From: Lonsdalea britannica
GTDB lineage: Bacteria; Pseudomonadota; Gammaproteobacteria; Enterobacterales; Enterobacteriaceae
Assembly: GCF_946477055.1 (NCBI RefSeq)
Contig: NZ_CAMKXG010000015.1
Span: 1-25,163 of the forward strand
Reading direction: 5' to 3'
Length of the DNA stretch: 25,163 nt
Positions 8,144 to 16,510 of the stretch are shown here, one piece after another. Numbering within the stretch: the stretch's first letter is position 1; every line of letters starts with the position of its first letter. The notes beneath the pieces were generated by a model. The model was not told where the DNA came from, did not search any database, and saw only the letters and a list, made by a program, of their open reading frames with translations. A program made the translations under genes and the position numbers.

Positions 8144-9217
8144 ATGAAGAAGTTTCACGCCGCGTTAGTGGCATTAAGCATGACGATCGCGCTGCCTGCG
8201 TTGGCAGAAAATACCCCTACTCTCGCTCCGCTGCCTGCCGCGCTAGCCAACCATAACGGTCCGGTGCGTATCGCCGTCATCCGTAATTTGGGCTCCGATG
8301 ACAACACTACTCAGTTCGTTTCCGGCGTACTGGAAGAAGGGAAAAAACTCGGCTTCAAAGTCAGCACATTCCTGAGCAATGGCGACGATGCCCGCTTCCA
8401 GGACTTCGTCAATCAGGCTATCAGTCAAAAATACGACGGCATTATTCTGTCTCAAGGGCGTGATCCTTACTCCACCGAGCTGTTGCAGCGCATCGTGGAC
8501 AGCGGCATCAAGGTCGCAGTATTCGACACCGCGGTGAATCGAGATATTCCCGGCGTTACCGTCACCCAACAGGATGACGCCTCTCTGACCAAGGAGTCCT
8601 TCGGACAATTGGTGAAAGATTTCAACGGCAAAGCCAATATCATCAAGCTGTGGGTGGCCGGATTCCCGCCGATGGAACGCCGTCAGGCGGCATACCAGCA
8701 ATTGCTGAAAGCCAATCCCGGCATTAAAGAGCTGGAATCCATCGGCGCCGTCTCTTCCGACGTGCAGGGCGACACCGCCAACAAAGTCGGCGCGGTATTG
8801 GCGAAATACCCGAAAGGAAAAATTGATGCGATCTGGGGAACCTGGGATGCCTTCAGCCAGGGCGCTTACAAAGCGCTTAAAGAGAACGGTCGGACAGAAA
8901 TCAAGCTCTACAGCATCGACATCTCCAATCAGGATCTGCAGTTGATGCGTGAAGCCTCAAGCCCGTGGAAAGTCAGCGTCGCCGTGGACCCGAAACTGAT
9001 CGGTAAAGTGAACCTGCGTCTGGTCGCGAACAAAATCGCCGGCGAGCCGACGCCTGCCACCTACGAATTTACCGCCGCCTCAATTCCGCAGGCGCTGCTG
9101 GCAAGCCAGCCGGGTCCGGTCAATGTCGCCAGCCTTGGCAAGATTATTCCGGGCTGGGGTCAGACCGATGATTTCATCGCCCCGTGGTTTGCTACACTGG
9201 CTGCAAAAGCAAAATAA
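8144..9217 (+). CDS. Periplasmic sugar-type ABC transporter substrate-binding protein (orphan)
   Basis: Periplasmic binding protein of 357 residues in the type I (RbsB/TorT-like, Peripla_BP_4) class. It has a clear signal peptide with cleavage expected after ALPALA, then two alternating alpha/beta lobes. Lobe 1 opens with VRIAVIRNLGSDD and includes YDGIILSQGRD and VAVFDTA. Lobe 2 includes IDAIWGTWDAFSQGA and IKLYSIDIS. The ligand is unknown. Such proteins usually deliver sugars or related polyols to a permease and ATPase, but neither is encoded here. Two tandem ATGs (8141, 8144) are available; AAGGAG is six bases from the second, so I chose it. The LVIVD gene follows after only 12 bases, so the two are almost certainly co-transcribed, possibly under the MetJ-like array. 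Confidence 0.85.
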   Translation: MKKFHAALVALSMTIALPALAENTPTLAPLPAALANHNGPVRIAVIRNLGSDDNTTQFVSGVLEEGKKLGFKVSTFLSNGDDARFQDFVNQAISQKYDGIILSQGRDPYSTELLQRIVDSGIKVAVFDTAVNRDIPGVTVTQQDDASLTKESFGQLVKDFNGKANIIKLWVAGFPPMERRQAAYQQLLKANPGIKELESIGAVSSDVQGDTANKVGAVLAKYPKGKIDAIWGTWDAFSQGAYKALKENGRTEIKLYSIDISNQDLQLMREASSPWKVSVAVDPKLIGKVNLRLVANKIAGEPTPATYEFTAASIPQALLASQPGPVNVASLGKIIPGWGQTDDFIAPWFATLAAKAK

Positions 9218-9229
9218 CGGAGGCGAGTT

Positions 9230-10480
9230 ATGGCATCAGCACCTTTGCCCACCCCCGATTACAGCCGCAATATGCGGCTCATCGGCCACAGCGATCAGGG
9301 CGGACGCTCTGATGGCGTACAGGTGATGGTTCATCGGGGCTACGCGTATATCGGCCATATGGTGTCGCAGGGCGTTTCCATCGTCGACGTTCGCGACCCC
9401 ATCAACCCCAAAACGGTGGGGTTTATCCCCGCCCCGCCGGGCACCTGGAATATCCACCTGCAAACGCACGACGATCTGTTACTGGTCGTCAACGCCCGCG
9501 ATCTGTTTGCCGATGCAAACTTCGCCGAGGAAAAGGTGTATTACACCCGCTCCGTCGCCGAAACGGTGGATACGCGCCAACAAGGCAATACCTGGAGCGC
9601 GGGTCTGCGGATTTTTGATATCTCTCGCCCGGACAAACCGCAGGAGATCGGCTTCCTGCCGTTGAACGGCATCGGCATCCATCGCATCTGGTACGTCGGC
9701 GGACGCTGGGCTTACGTCTCCGCACTGTTGGAAGGCTACAGCGACTATATTTTCCTGACCATCGATCTGGCCGATCCGCGTAAACCGGAAGTCGCTGGCC
9801 GTTACTGGCTACCGGGTATGCACACCGCCGGCGGCGAAACGCCTGACTGGCCGGACGGGAAGCGCTACGCGCTGCATCACGCTATCGTCAGCGGCGATAC
9901 GGCTTACGGCAGCTGGCGCGACGGCGGACTGACGCTGCTGGACGTCAGCGACCGCACGCAGCCGCAGCTGATCAGTCATCGTAACTGGAGTCCGCCCTTC
10001 GGCGGCGGCACGCACACCGCGCTACCCTTGCCGGATCGCGATTTACTGATCGTGCTGGATGAAGCGGTGTTGGACAATCAGGAAGACGGGGAAAAACTGA
10101 TCTGGGTCTTTGATATTCGCGAGCCGACCAACCCGGTCAGCATCGCGACCTTCCCCCAGCCGAACGAAGTGGATTATGTGAAGAAAGGCGCGCATTTCGG
10201 GCCGCATAACCTGCATGAAAACCGTCCCGGCAGTTTCATCAGCTCAACGCTCATCTTCGCGACCTATCAGAACGCGGGCGTGCGCGTTTACGACATCAGC
10301 AACCCCTATCGTCCCAAGGAAACCGGCGCGCTGGTGCCCGCCGCGCCAGACCGTATGATGGACCGGCGTCCCGGACGCCCGCGCGTCATTCAGTCATGCG
10401 ACGTGTTTGTGGATGCAGAGGGGATTGTATACAGCACCGACTACAACGCCGGGCTGTCTATCATCGAATACCGCGGATAA
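9230..10480 (+). CDS. LVIVD-repeat beta-propeller protein
   Basis: Protein of 416 residues with no signal peptide or membrane segment, so probably cytosolic. LVIVD-type repeats (hydrophobic-I-V/F-D-hydrophobic, then DP or a similar pair, P and G) recur near residues 49-66, 126-143, 176-190, 234-251, 291-308 and 351-367, and a last strand (LSIIEYRG) closes the chain. This fits a six- or seven-bladed propeller. Histidines recur at blade entries: H76/H80, H151, H216/H217, H262, and H326/H329 in FGPHNLHE. They could line a central metal site, as in other propeller enzymes such as selenium-binding protein/methanethiol oxidase; that comparison is inference. GGAGG six bases before the ATG fixes the start. 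It is co-transcribed with the binding protein. No enzymatic role is established for the family that I know of. Confidence 0.82.
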   Translation: MASAPLPTPDYSRNMRLIGHSDQGGRSDGVQVMVHRGYAYIGHMVSQGVSIVDVRDPINPKTVGFIPAPPGTWNIHLQTHDDLLLVVNARDLFADANFAEEKVYYTRSVAETVDTRQQGNTWSAGLRIFDISRPDKPQEIGFLPLNGIGIHRIWYVGGRWAYVSALLEGYSDYIFLTIDLADPRKPEVAGRYWLPGMHTAGGETPDWPDGKRYALHHAIVSGDTAYGSWRDGGLTLLDVSDRTQPQLISHRNWSPPFGGGTHTALPLPDRDLLIVLDEAVLDNQEDGEKLIWVFDIREPTNPVSIATFPQPNEVDYVKKGAHFGPHNLHENRPGSFISSTLIFATYQNAGVRVYDISNPYRPKETGALVPAAPDRMMDRRPGRPRVIQSCDVFVDAEGIVYSTDYNAGLSIIEYRG

Positions 10481-10486
10481 TGCATA

Positions 10487-10523
10487 AACCCGGCGCGGAT
10501 CTTATCCGAACCGGGTTTTCTTG
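10487..10523 (+). terminator. Terminator between LVIVD gene and convergent pgl
   Basis: AACCCGG (10487-10493) pairs with CCGGGTT (10511-10517), with an inner CGGAT/ATCCG stem and a CTT loop. A T-rich tail (TTTTCTT) follows on the plus strand. It starts six bases after the LVIVD stop codon. In the reverse direction only three T follow, so it terminates the plus-strand operon best and pgl less well. Confidence 0.85.
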
Positions 10524-10536
10524 TATCACTTCAAGC

Positions 10537-11535
10537 TTAATCCAACGCCAGAATCGTGACCCACATCGGTCCCTGCCCTACCGCATAACGCGACAGCGGC
10601 TGCAGATGCCCCCCTTCCGCGTTGATCTGATAGACCTCGATATAGTGCGACTTCTGACCCGCCACAATCAGGAACTGACCGCTGTTGTCGATATTGAAAC
10701 CGCGCGGTTGGATCTCCGTCGGCTGATGGCCGATCAGCGTCAGATGGCTGCCGTCCTCCGACACCCCGAGAATGCTGACCACGCTGGCGGTGCGGTCGGT
10801 GGTATACAGGAAACGACCGTTCGGCGTGATATGGATATCAGCCGCCCAGCGCGTTCCGGTGAAGTCCTCCGGCATCACATCCAGCGTCTGCACGCGGGTG
10901 ATATTGCCGTCAGCGTCTTTGATGTCGAAAACATCCACCGTACTGTCCAGTTCGTTGACGCAGTACGTGAAGCGGTTGTTAGGGTGGAACACCATGTGAC
11001 GCGGACCCGCTCCCGCAGCGGCAGGCAGATCGGCGGGCTGATGCTCGCTGAGTTTGCCTGCTGACGACAGATCATACAGACGGATGCGATCTTCTTTCAG
11101 GCAAGGCGCCCACAGCACCTTATTCTCCGGATCGATATTGGTAGAGTGGCAGCCCTCCAGACCATCCAGCTGCTGGATAAACTCTCCCGCGACGCCGTCG
11201 TCGCCAATCGGGCTGACGCTGACACAGGCATTACTGTATGACGCACAGAACAGATAACGGCCTTCGTGGTCGGTAGACAGATGTGTTGGGCTACCGGGCA
11301 GCGCTGCCTCACCCGCCTGCGTCAACGTTCCATCCGGCGCAATGCGGTAGCTGATCGCGCGAAACGAAGGACGTACGCCAACGTAAAGGTGCCGTTTATC
11401 GGGCGCAACCACCATGGGCTGAACCTGTCCAGGAGCTTCAACGACCTGTAACAACGTCAACTCGCCTTCGCTGTTGAGCCGCCACACGTGGATGTGCTGG
11501 CTTTCGGGACTGGCGGTATAAACCACTTGCTGCAT
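10537..11535 (-). CDS. pgl: 6-phosphogluconolactonase
   Basis: Cytosolic 6-phosphogluconolactonase of the YbhE seven-bladed propeller type, which hydrolyses 6-phosphogluconolactone to 6-phosphogluconate in the oxidative pentose phosphate pathway. The 332 residues (E. coli 331) align throughout, with landmarks QVQPMV near residue 40, [40 protein letters not shown] and [10 protein letters not shown] near the end. AAAGGAG six bases before the ATG supports the start. It is convergent with the LVIVD gene and divergent from ybhA; the ybhA neighbourhood matches E. coli. It is a different propeller family from the LVIVD protein next door, so the adjacency is probably coincidental. Confidence 0.95.
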   Translation of the reverse strand: MQQVVYTASPESQHIHVWRLNSEGELTLLQVVEAPGQVQPMVVAPDKRHLYVGVRPSFRAISYRIAPDGTLTQAGEAALPGSPTHLSTDHEGRYLFCASYSNACVSVSPIGDDGVAGEFIQQLDGLEGCHSTNIDPENKVLWAPCLKEDRIRLYDLSSAGKLSEHQPADLPAAAGAGPRHMVFHPNNRFTYCVNELDSTVDVFDIKDADGNITRVQTLDVMPEDFTGTRWAADIHITPNGRFLYTTDRTASVVSILGVSEDGSHLTLIGHQPTEIQPRGFNIDNSGQFLIVAGQKSHYIEVYQINAEGGHLQPLSRYAVGQGPMWVTILALD

Positions 11536-11758
11536 TAGACTCTCCTTTAAACGCGGATTGCGCTTCTTAGCACTCAGACATCAATAGTAGACCGGAACGG
11601 CCTATCGCTCCTCACCTCGATGCGGGCGCAGTTGTAACATGGCTCACGTTCTGTAAGGGTTGGCTGACAGAACGAAGGGAAAGCAATTGGCCCTACAGCG
11701 CCCTCTCCTTACGGTGTACCATTTGAGAAAGTTTACCTATAACCCGAGAGAAATCACG

Positions 11759-12577
11759 ATGACCTATCGCGCAATCGCCCTCGATCTGGATGGCACCTTA
11801 CTTACCGCACAGAAAACCATTCTGCCCGCTTCGATGAAAGCGCTGGCCCTGGCTCGGCAGGCCGGGATCAAGGTACTGATCGTTTCCGGTCGTCATCACT
11901 CGGCCATACGCCCTTTTTATCAGGCGCTGGAGCTCGATACACCTGCTATCTGCTGTAACGGCTCTTATCTGTATCATTATCAGACAAAGCGTATCTCGGA
12001 AGGTCAGCCGCTGACGTCGGAGCAGGCCAGAGGCGTGCTGAAAAAACTGCAGCAGTTCGACATCCACGGTCTGATGTACGCCGACGACGACATGCTGTAT
12101 GAAAAACCGACCGGTCACGTCGTCCGCGCGCTCGCCTGGTCTGAAACGCTGCCGGTAGATCAACGCCCAAATTTCCGCCACGTGGATAACCTGGAGGAAG
12201 AAACCGCACGCGCGCAGCAGATCTGGAAGTTTGCCACTCACCATCCGGACAATGCCCACCTGAATGGTTTCGCGCAGCAGGTGGAAGAAGAGCTGGGCGT
12301 GACCTGTGAATGGTCATGGAAGGATCAGGTCGACGTCGCACAGTCCGGCAACAGCAAAGGCCAGCTACTGCGCCGCTGGGTGGAAGAGCAAGGGTTGCAG
12401 ATGCAGGATATCGTCGCTTTCGGCGACAACTTCAATGACATCAGCATGCTTTCCACGGTCGGTCTGGGTGTGGCGATGGGTAACAGCGCGGATGCGGTTA
12501 AAGAAAGCGCGGATGTCGTCATCGGTCACAACGAAGAACCGGGTATCGCGGAACTGATCATGAACCGGATCCTTTGA
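11759..12577 (+). CDS. ybhA: HAD-family sugar/cofactor phosphatase YbhA
   Basis: Cof-type haloacid-dehalogenase phosphatase of 272 residues, the same length as E. coli YbhA. In vitro that enzyme dephosphorylates pyridoxal 5'-phosphate and sugar phosphates such as fructose 1,6-bisphosphate. Motif I is DLDGTLL with D9 and D11 as nucleophile and acid. Motif II is VSGRHH, and motif IV is FGDNFNDISML near the C-terminus. A cap domain lies between. The frame extends 33 codons upstream, but the family starts at MTYRAIALDLDGT, and AGAGAAATCACG before that ATG offers only a modest ribosome site. An inverted repeat GTTCTGT/ACAGAAC (11648-11673) lies in the 223-base gap shared with divergent pgl; its role is unknown. 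Confidence 0.93.
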   Translation: MTYRAIALDLDGTLLTAQKTILPASMKALALARQAGIKVLIVSGRHHSAIRPFYQALELDTPAICCNGSYLYHYQTKRISEGQPLTSEQARGVLKKLQQFDIHGLMYADDDMLYEKPTGHVVRALAWSETLPVDQRPNFRHVDNLEEETARAQQIWKFATHHPDNAHLNGFAQQVEEELGVTCEWSWKDQVDVAQSGNSKGQLLRRWVEEQGLQMQDIVAFGDNFNDISMLSTVGLGVAMGNSADAVKESADVVIGHNEEPGIAELIMNRIL

Positions 12578-12586
12578 TGGGAAAGC

Positions 12587-12615
12587 GCACAGGCTGCCAT
12601 GCCGGTAGCCTGTGC
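12587..12615. terminator. Shared hairpin between convergent ybhA and modC
   Basis: GCACAGGCT (12587-12595) and AGCCTGTGC (12607-12615) form a perfect 9-bp stem with an 11-base loop, placed between the two convergent stop codons. No long U-run follows on either side, so its efficiency is uncertain. Confidence 0.6.
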
Positions 12616-12626
12616 CAGAACATGCA

Positions 12627-13685
12627 TCACGGCGTAATCGAAACGCTTTTAATCTGAACAAACAGCTGTTGGTCCGGGCACAATCCCAGCTCATCTCTGG
12701 CCCACGGGGTGATTTTCGCCCAGAGGGCCTGACCGCCGACCCACAGTTTCACCTCGACCTGATCGCCGACCTCCAGACATTCCGCCACCCGCGCCGCCAG
12801 CACGTTGCGAATGCTGGTCGCCGTCGGCCGTTCCAATACCAGCGATACATCCGCCGCGTTGATGCGGATGCGCTGCGCGCTGTTCAACGGCGCGTCAACT
12901 TTCTGCACCCACAGAGTCTGGTCTCCCAGCGAAAGCGCAGTCATCGGATAATGGGGATGCTGCTGCAACACGTTCGTCTTCAGGATAGTGCTTTGCTCTT
13001 CGCGCGGCAGCCAGGGCCGCAACGCGCTGCTGGCCCATACCGTTTCCAGCTCGCCTTGCGTTTTGACCTTGCCCTGATCTAACACCACCACACGGTCCGC
13101 CAGACGCCAGATTTCCTCTAGGCTGTGGCTGACATAAAGGATCGGCGTTTTCACCTCTCGTCCCAACCGCTCAAGATAAGGCAACAGCTCCCGCTTGCGC
13201 GGCGTGTCCAGCGACGCCAGCGGCTCGTCCATGAGCAACAGATCGGGCGCCGTCAGCAACGCCCGACCGATGCTCACCCGCTGCTTTTCTCCCCCCGACA
13301 GGGTCAGCGGATGACGTTTAAGCAGGTGTTCAATTCCCAGCAGCTGCACGATATCGTCAAACTGCCTGCGCATGGCGGGAGCCATACCGTAGCGTAAATT
13401 GCCGGCGACCCGATAATGGGGGAACAGCCGTGCATCCTGAAAGACATAACCGATTCGACGCTGCTCGGGCGGCAGGAAAATACGGCGTTCGGTATCCACC
13501 AGCACCCGATCGTTGAGCTGAATATATCCGCTATCGGGCCGCGTCAGCCCGGCAATGGCGTTAATCAGCGACGTTTTTCCCGCGCCGGAAACGCCAAATA
13601 TCGCGGAAATACCGCTGGCGGGCAGAGTCGACGTGACGCTGAGCGACAACTCACCCAACTGTTGAGAGAAATCCAGTTGCAGCAT
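12627..13685 (-). CDS. modC: Molybdate ABC transporter ATPase
   Basis: ATPase subunit of the ModABC molybdate importer, on the cytosolic face of the inner membrane. It has 352 residues, as in E. coli. Walker A GVSGAGKT is at 31-38, the ABC signature LSGGEKQ at 129-135, and Walker B with D153/E154 in LLMDEP. The C-terminal third is the oxyanion-binding Mop/TOBE domain. A longer open frame would add 29 residues, but these are shadow translation of the end of modB. MLQLDFSQ matches the family start, and its ATG overlaps the modB stop as TAATG (one base shared), which implies translational coupling. Confidence 0.96.
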   Translation of the reverse strand: MLQLDFSQQLGELSLSVTSTLPASGISAIFGVSGAGKTSLINAIAGLTRPDSGYIQLNDRVLVDTERRIFLPPEQRRIGYVFQDARLFPHYRVAGNLRYGMAPAMRRQFDDIVQLLGIEHLLKRHPLTLSGGEKQRVSIGRALLTAPDLLLMDEPLASLDTPRKRELLPYLERLGREVKTPILYVSHSLEEIWRLADRVVVLDQGKVKTQGELETVWASSALRPWLPREEQSTILKTNVLQQHPHYPMTALSLGDQTLWVQKVDAPLNSAQRIRINAADVSLVLERPTATSIRNVLAARVAECLEVGDQVEVKLWVGGQALWAKITPWARDELGLCPDQQLFVQIKSVSITP

Positions 13686-14374
13686 TATCCCCCCAGTCGC
13701 CGCCGGCTCCAGCCGGTCAGCCACTCCGACAGCAACAGCGCCAAGAGCGACAGCACGATAGCAATGAGGCACAGTCGGGCCGCCTGCGTTTCCGCGCCGG
13801 GCGTCTGAATCAGCGTATACATCGCGAGCGGAATAGTGCGGGTTTCACCGGGGATATTGGAGACGAACGTAATCGTCGCGCCGAACTCCCCTAAGGAGCG
13901 CGCGAACGCCAGCACCGTGCCGACGATAATGCCGGGCAACGTCAAGGGCAGCGTGACGGTGAAAAAGACGCGCCACGGGTGCGCGCCTAGCGTGCGGGCG
14001 GCCAATTCAAGGCGTGGATCCACCGTTTCAAGTGACAGTCGGATCGCCCGCACCAGCAGAGGAAACGCCACCACGGCAGAGGCCAGCGCCGCCCCACGCC
14101 AGCTAAAGCTGAAACTGACGCCGAACCAGTCATAAAGCCAGGCGCCGATAACGCCCTTTCGCCCCATGCCTACCAGCAGCAGATAGCCGATAACGACCGG
14201 CGGCAGGACCAAGGGAAGATGGATGAGGCTATCCAGTAGCGACTTGCCGGGAAACCGACAGCGCACCAGAATCCACGCCATCAGAATTCCCAGCGGCAGG
14301 CTACCGCTCACGGCTAACAGCGAGACCTTGAGACTCAGCTGAATCGCCTGCCATTCATAGTCGCTGAGCCCCAT
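13685..14374 (-). CDS. modB: Molybdate ABC transporter permease
   Basis: Inner-membrane permease of the molybdate importer, 229 residues as in E. coli, with about five hydrophobic segments. The cytoplasmic EAA-type loop that contacts ModC reads [20 protein letters not shown]. The stretch [19 protein letters not shown] is a hallmark of ModB. Its ATG shares one base with the modA stop (TAATG) and its stop shares one base with the modC start, so modABC is a tightly coupled operon. Confidence 0.96.
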   Translation of the reverse strand: MGLSDYEWQAIQLSLKVSLLAVSGSLPLGILMAWILVRCRFPGKSLLDSLIHLPLVLPPVVIGYLLLVGMGRKGVIGAWLYDWFGVSFSFSWRGAALASAVVAFPLLVRAIRLSLETVDPRLELAARTLGAHPWRVFFTVTLPLTLPGIIVGTVLAFARSLGEFGATITFVSNIPGETRTIPLAMYTLIQTPGAETQAARLCLIAIVLSLLALLLSEWLTGWSRRRLGG

Positions 14375-15147
14375 TAGCGCGGAGTGAAACCGTAGCGTTT
14401 GAAGACGTCCGCGGCCTGCGGCGTTTTCAGGTAGTCAGAAAAGGCGTTGGCCGCCGCCGTGTCGTGATCTTTCACGATAGCAACCGGGTATTCCACCGGC
14501 TTATGACTGCTGGCCGGGAAGATCCCCACAACCTTCACTTTCGCGCTGGCGACCGCGTCTGAACCATAAACGATGCCTAGCGGCGCTTCTTCACGCTCTA
14601 CCAGCGCTAACGCGCCGCGCACATCGCTGGCGCGAGCCATCAACGGCGATAGGGTGTCCCAGGCTTTCAGGTTTTGCAGCGCCTCCTTGGCGTAGATACC
14701 CGCAGGAACATGGTCCGGATCGCCGACGGCCAGACGGCCGCCCTTGAGCAGGCTCGTCCATGGGGTGGAGGTATTGATATCGATCGATTTTACGTCGGCA
14801 TTTTTCGGTGCGATGACAACCAGTTCGTTACCCAACAGCGTATAGCGGCTGCCGTTGTCGATGAGCTGCTTGTTCTGAGCGTAATCCATCCACTGCTGGT
14901 CGGCGGAAATAAAGATATCGGCAGGCGCGCCCTGCTCTATTTGGCGCGCCAGCGTCGACGACGAAGCGTACGACGCCACGATCGAAACCTGCTTTTCTTG
15001 CTGATAATGATCTGCGATTTCCTGCAGCGCATTGGTCAGCGACGCCGCGGCGAACACCGTAACTTTATCGGTCGCCGCGGAGGCCCCAGCGATCATTCCC
15101 AGGCTTAATGTGACTACGGCCAGCCATTTTTTCCATGAATACTGCAT
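14374..15147 (-). CDS. modA: Molybdate-binding periplasmic protein
   Basis: Periplasmic receptor of the ModABC system, which binds molybdate (and tungstate) for delivery to ModB. It has 257 residues like E. coli ModA. A signal peptide occupies about residues 1-25, with a cut near GASAA. Ligand-contact regions of the family are intact: FAAASLTNA near the mature N-terminus, ASSSTLARQIEQGAPAD, VPAGIYAKEAL and YGSDAVAS. It is first in modABC and lies just downstream of a ModE operator, so it should be repressed when molybdate is plentiful. Confidence 0.96.
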   Translation of the reverse strand: MQYSWKKWLAVVTLSLGMIAGASAATDKVTVFAAASLTNALQEIADHYQQEKQVSIVASYASSSTLARQIEQGAPADIFISADQQWMDYAQNKQLIDNGSRYTLLGNELVVIAPKNADVKSIDINTSTPWTSLLKGGRLAVGDPDHVPAGIYAKEALQNLKAWDTLSPLMARASDVRGALALVEREEAPLGIVYGSDAVASAKVKVVGIFPASSHKPVEYPVAIVKDHDTAAANAFSDYLKTPQAADVFKRYGFTPR

Positions 15148-15170
15148 GACAATGTTCCCCGTTATTTTAC

Positions 15171-15194
15171 CGTTGTGTAGGCGATAATATAACG
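15171..15194 (-). promoter_or_regulatory. ModE operator of modABC
   Basis: In the modA direction the site reads CGTTATAT, then eight bases containing TATCGCCT, then ACACAACG. It closely matches the E. coli modA operator as I recall it, in sequence and in position, 24-47 bases upstream of the modA ATG. A TATATT -10 element lies inside it, so molybdate-bound ModE would block RNA polymerase. The presence of modE in the window supports the call. Confidence 0.85.
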
Positions 15195-15245
15195 GTAGTT
15201 ACAAAATGACATCTGCTTTGTGGAAGCTGAATTGACGAAATAATG

Positions 15246-15276
15246 ACAGGAAAAAGTCCGGCGAACGCCGGACTTT
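15246..15276 (-). terminator. acrZ intrinsic terminator
   Basis: AAAGTCCGGCG and CGCCGGACTTT form a perfect 11-bp stem (15253-15276) around an AA centre. In the acrZ direction the descending arm runs into TTTTTCC. This separates the acrZ transcript from modABC. Confidence 0.88.
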
Positions 15277-15289
15277 CAAAGAGAGGGGA

Positions 15290-15445
15290 TCAGGACGCTT
15301 TTTGTGAAGATTTGGATTCGTGATGACCCAGGGCGGAGAAGACGTTAAACACCTCGCCCAGACCGTAAATGCACCCCAGAATCAAGGCCATCATCACCGG
15401 CACCATACATACCGCAAACAGCAGACTACTCAGCAATTCCAACAT
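15290..15445 (-). CDS. acrZ: AcrAB-TolC efflux pump accessory peptide AcrZ
   Basis: Single-pass inner-membrane peptide of 51 residues (E. coli AcrZ is 49). In E. coli it binds AcrB and improves export of some antibiotics. The sequence [20 protein letters not shown] and the following GLGEVFN are close to the E. coli peptide, including the central proline that bends the helix. A longer frame adds 18 N-terminal residues. I reject it because MLELL is the family start and GAGG lies five bases before this ATG. The C-terminal tail ([11 protein letters not shown]) is divergent, as is normal. Position between modE and modA is conserved. A small inverted repeat (GCTGTC/GACAGC, 15468-15486) lies in its leader. 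Confidence 0.93.
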   Translation of the reverse strand: MLELLSSLLFAVCMVPVMMALILGCIYGLGEVFNVFSALGHHESKSSQKAS

Positions 15446-15647
15446 GTCGACCTCACTTGAAGCAATGGCTGTCGTGGCAAGACAGCAATCCAGATTCATC
15501 AGGCTACCGTCAAATGCTAGCCCGCGCTTGTAAACAGTCTACCCGAAAAGTATGAATTAATGCGGCCTTTCGTGCGATTTGCCCGCCGCCGGAAAAATGG
15601 TGACAATACCTTTTGCCGACGCGCTTCTCTCAATGGAACCTATTGCC

Positions 15648-16439
15648 ATGCAAGCAGAAATCCTTCTTACCCTGAAACTGCAACAGCGTCTGTTTGCCGA
15701 TCCCCGCCGCATTGCGCTGCTCAAACAGATCAAGCAGACGGGTTCCATCAGTCAGGGAGCCAGATTAGCCGGTATCAGTTATAAAAGCGCCTGGGACGCC
15801 ATCAACGAAATGAATCAGCTGGCCGACCAGACCCTCGTCGACCGAGTGACCGGCGGCAAAGGCGGCGGCGGCGCGGCGGTCACGAGCTACGGGGAACGCT
15901 TGATCCAGCTGTATGATCTCTTAGCGCAGATTCAACAGAAAGCCTTCGATGTCCTGCAGCAAGACACGCTGCCGCTCGACAGTTTGCTGGCCGCCATCGC
16001 GCGTTTTTCCCTGCAAACCAGCGCGCGCAACCAGCTGTTCGGCACGCTGATCAGCCGGGCGGAACAGCCGGTTCAGCAACATTTGGAAATTCTACTGGCC
16101 GACGGCAACACCCGAATTCAAGCCGCGATTACCGCCCAAAGCGCGGAACGCTTGCAGCTGACGCAGGGCAAAGAGGTGCTGGCATTGGTCAAGGCGCCCT
16201 GGGTGAGCGTCACTCCGCAGGATCAACCCACCACAAACGCGGATAACATCCTGCCGGGCAAAATTACCCACCTGCAAACAGGCCTCGATCACAGCGAAAT
16301 ATGGGTGACGCTGACTGGGGGAGAAGTGCTGTGCGCGACGCTCTCCAACGCCACCGTTGCGCGCTATGCGCTTCGGCTCGACCAGTGCGTCAACGCCAGC
16401 TTTAGCGCTGAGCAGGTGATTATCGCCACGCTGTGCTGA
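15648..16439 (+). CDS. modE: Molybdate-responsive transcriptional regulator ModE
   Basis: DNA-binding dimer that senses cytosolic molybdate, represses modABC and activates molybdoenzyme genes in E. coli. It has 263 residues (E. coli 262). The N-terminal winged helix-turn-helix covers roughly residues 20-90, including GSISQGARLAGISYKSAW and the glycine-rich wing TGGKGGGG. Two tandem Mop (di-Mop) molybdate-binding domains fill about 125-263. The frame is open 23 codons upstream; MQAEILLTLKLQQ matches the family N-terminus. The ribosome site is weak (GGAA). modF follows after 71 bases. Confidence 0.95.
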   Translation: MQAEILLTLKLQQRLFADPRRIALLKQIKQTGSISQGARLAGISYKSAWDAINEMNQLADQTLVDRVTGGKGGGGAAVTSYGERLIQLYDLLAQIQQKAFDVLQQDTLPLDSLLAAIARFSLQTSARNQLFGTLISRAEQPVQQHLEILLADGNTRIQAAITAQSAERLQLTQGKEVLALVKAPWVSVTPQDQPTTNADNILPGKITHLQTGLDHSEIWVTLTGGEVLCATLSNATVARYALRLDQCVNASFSAEQVIIATLC

Positions 16440-16510
16440 GCCGCAAACGCGCCGATGACTCGCACGCCGACAAAATAAAGGGCGCAGGAATACTCACTAA
16501 GGAAACCACT

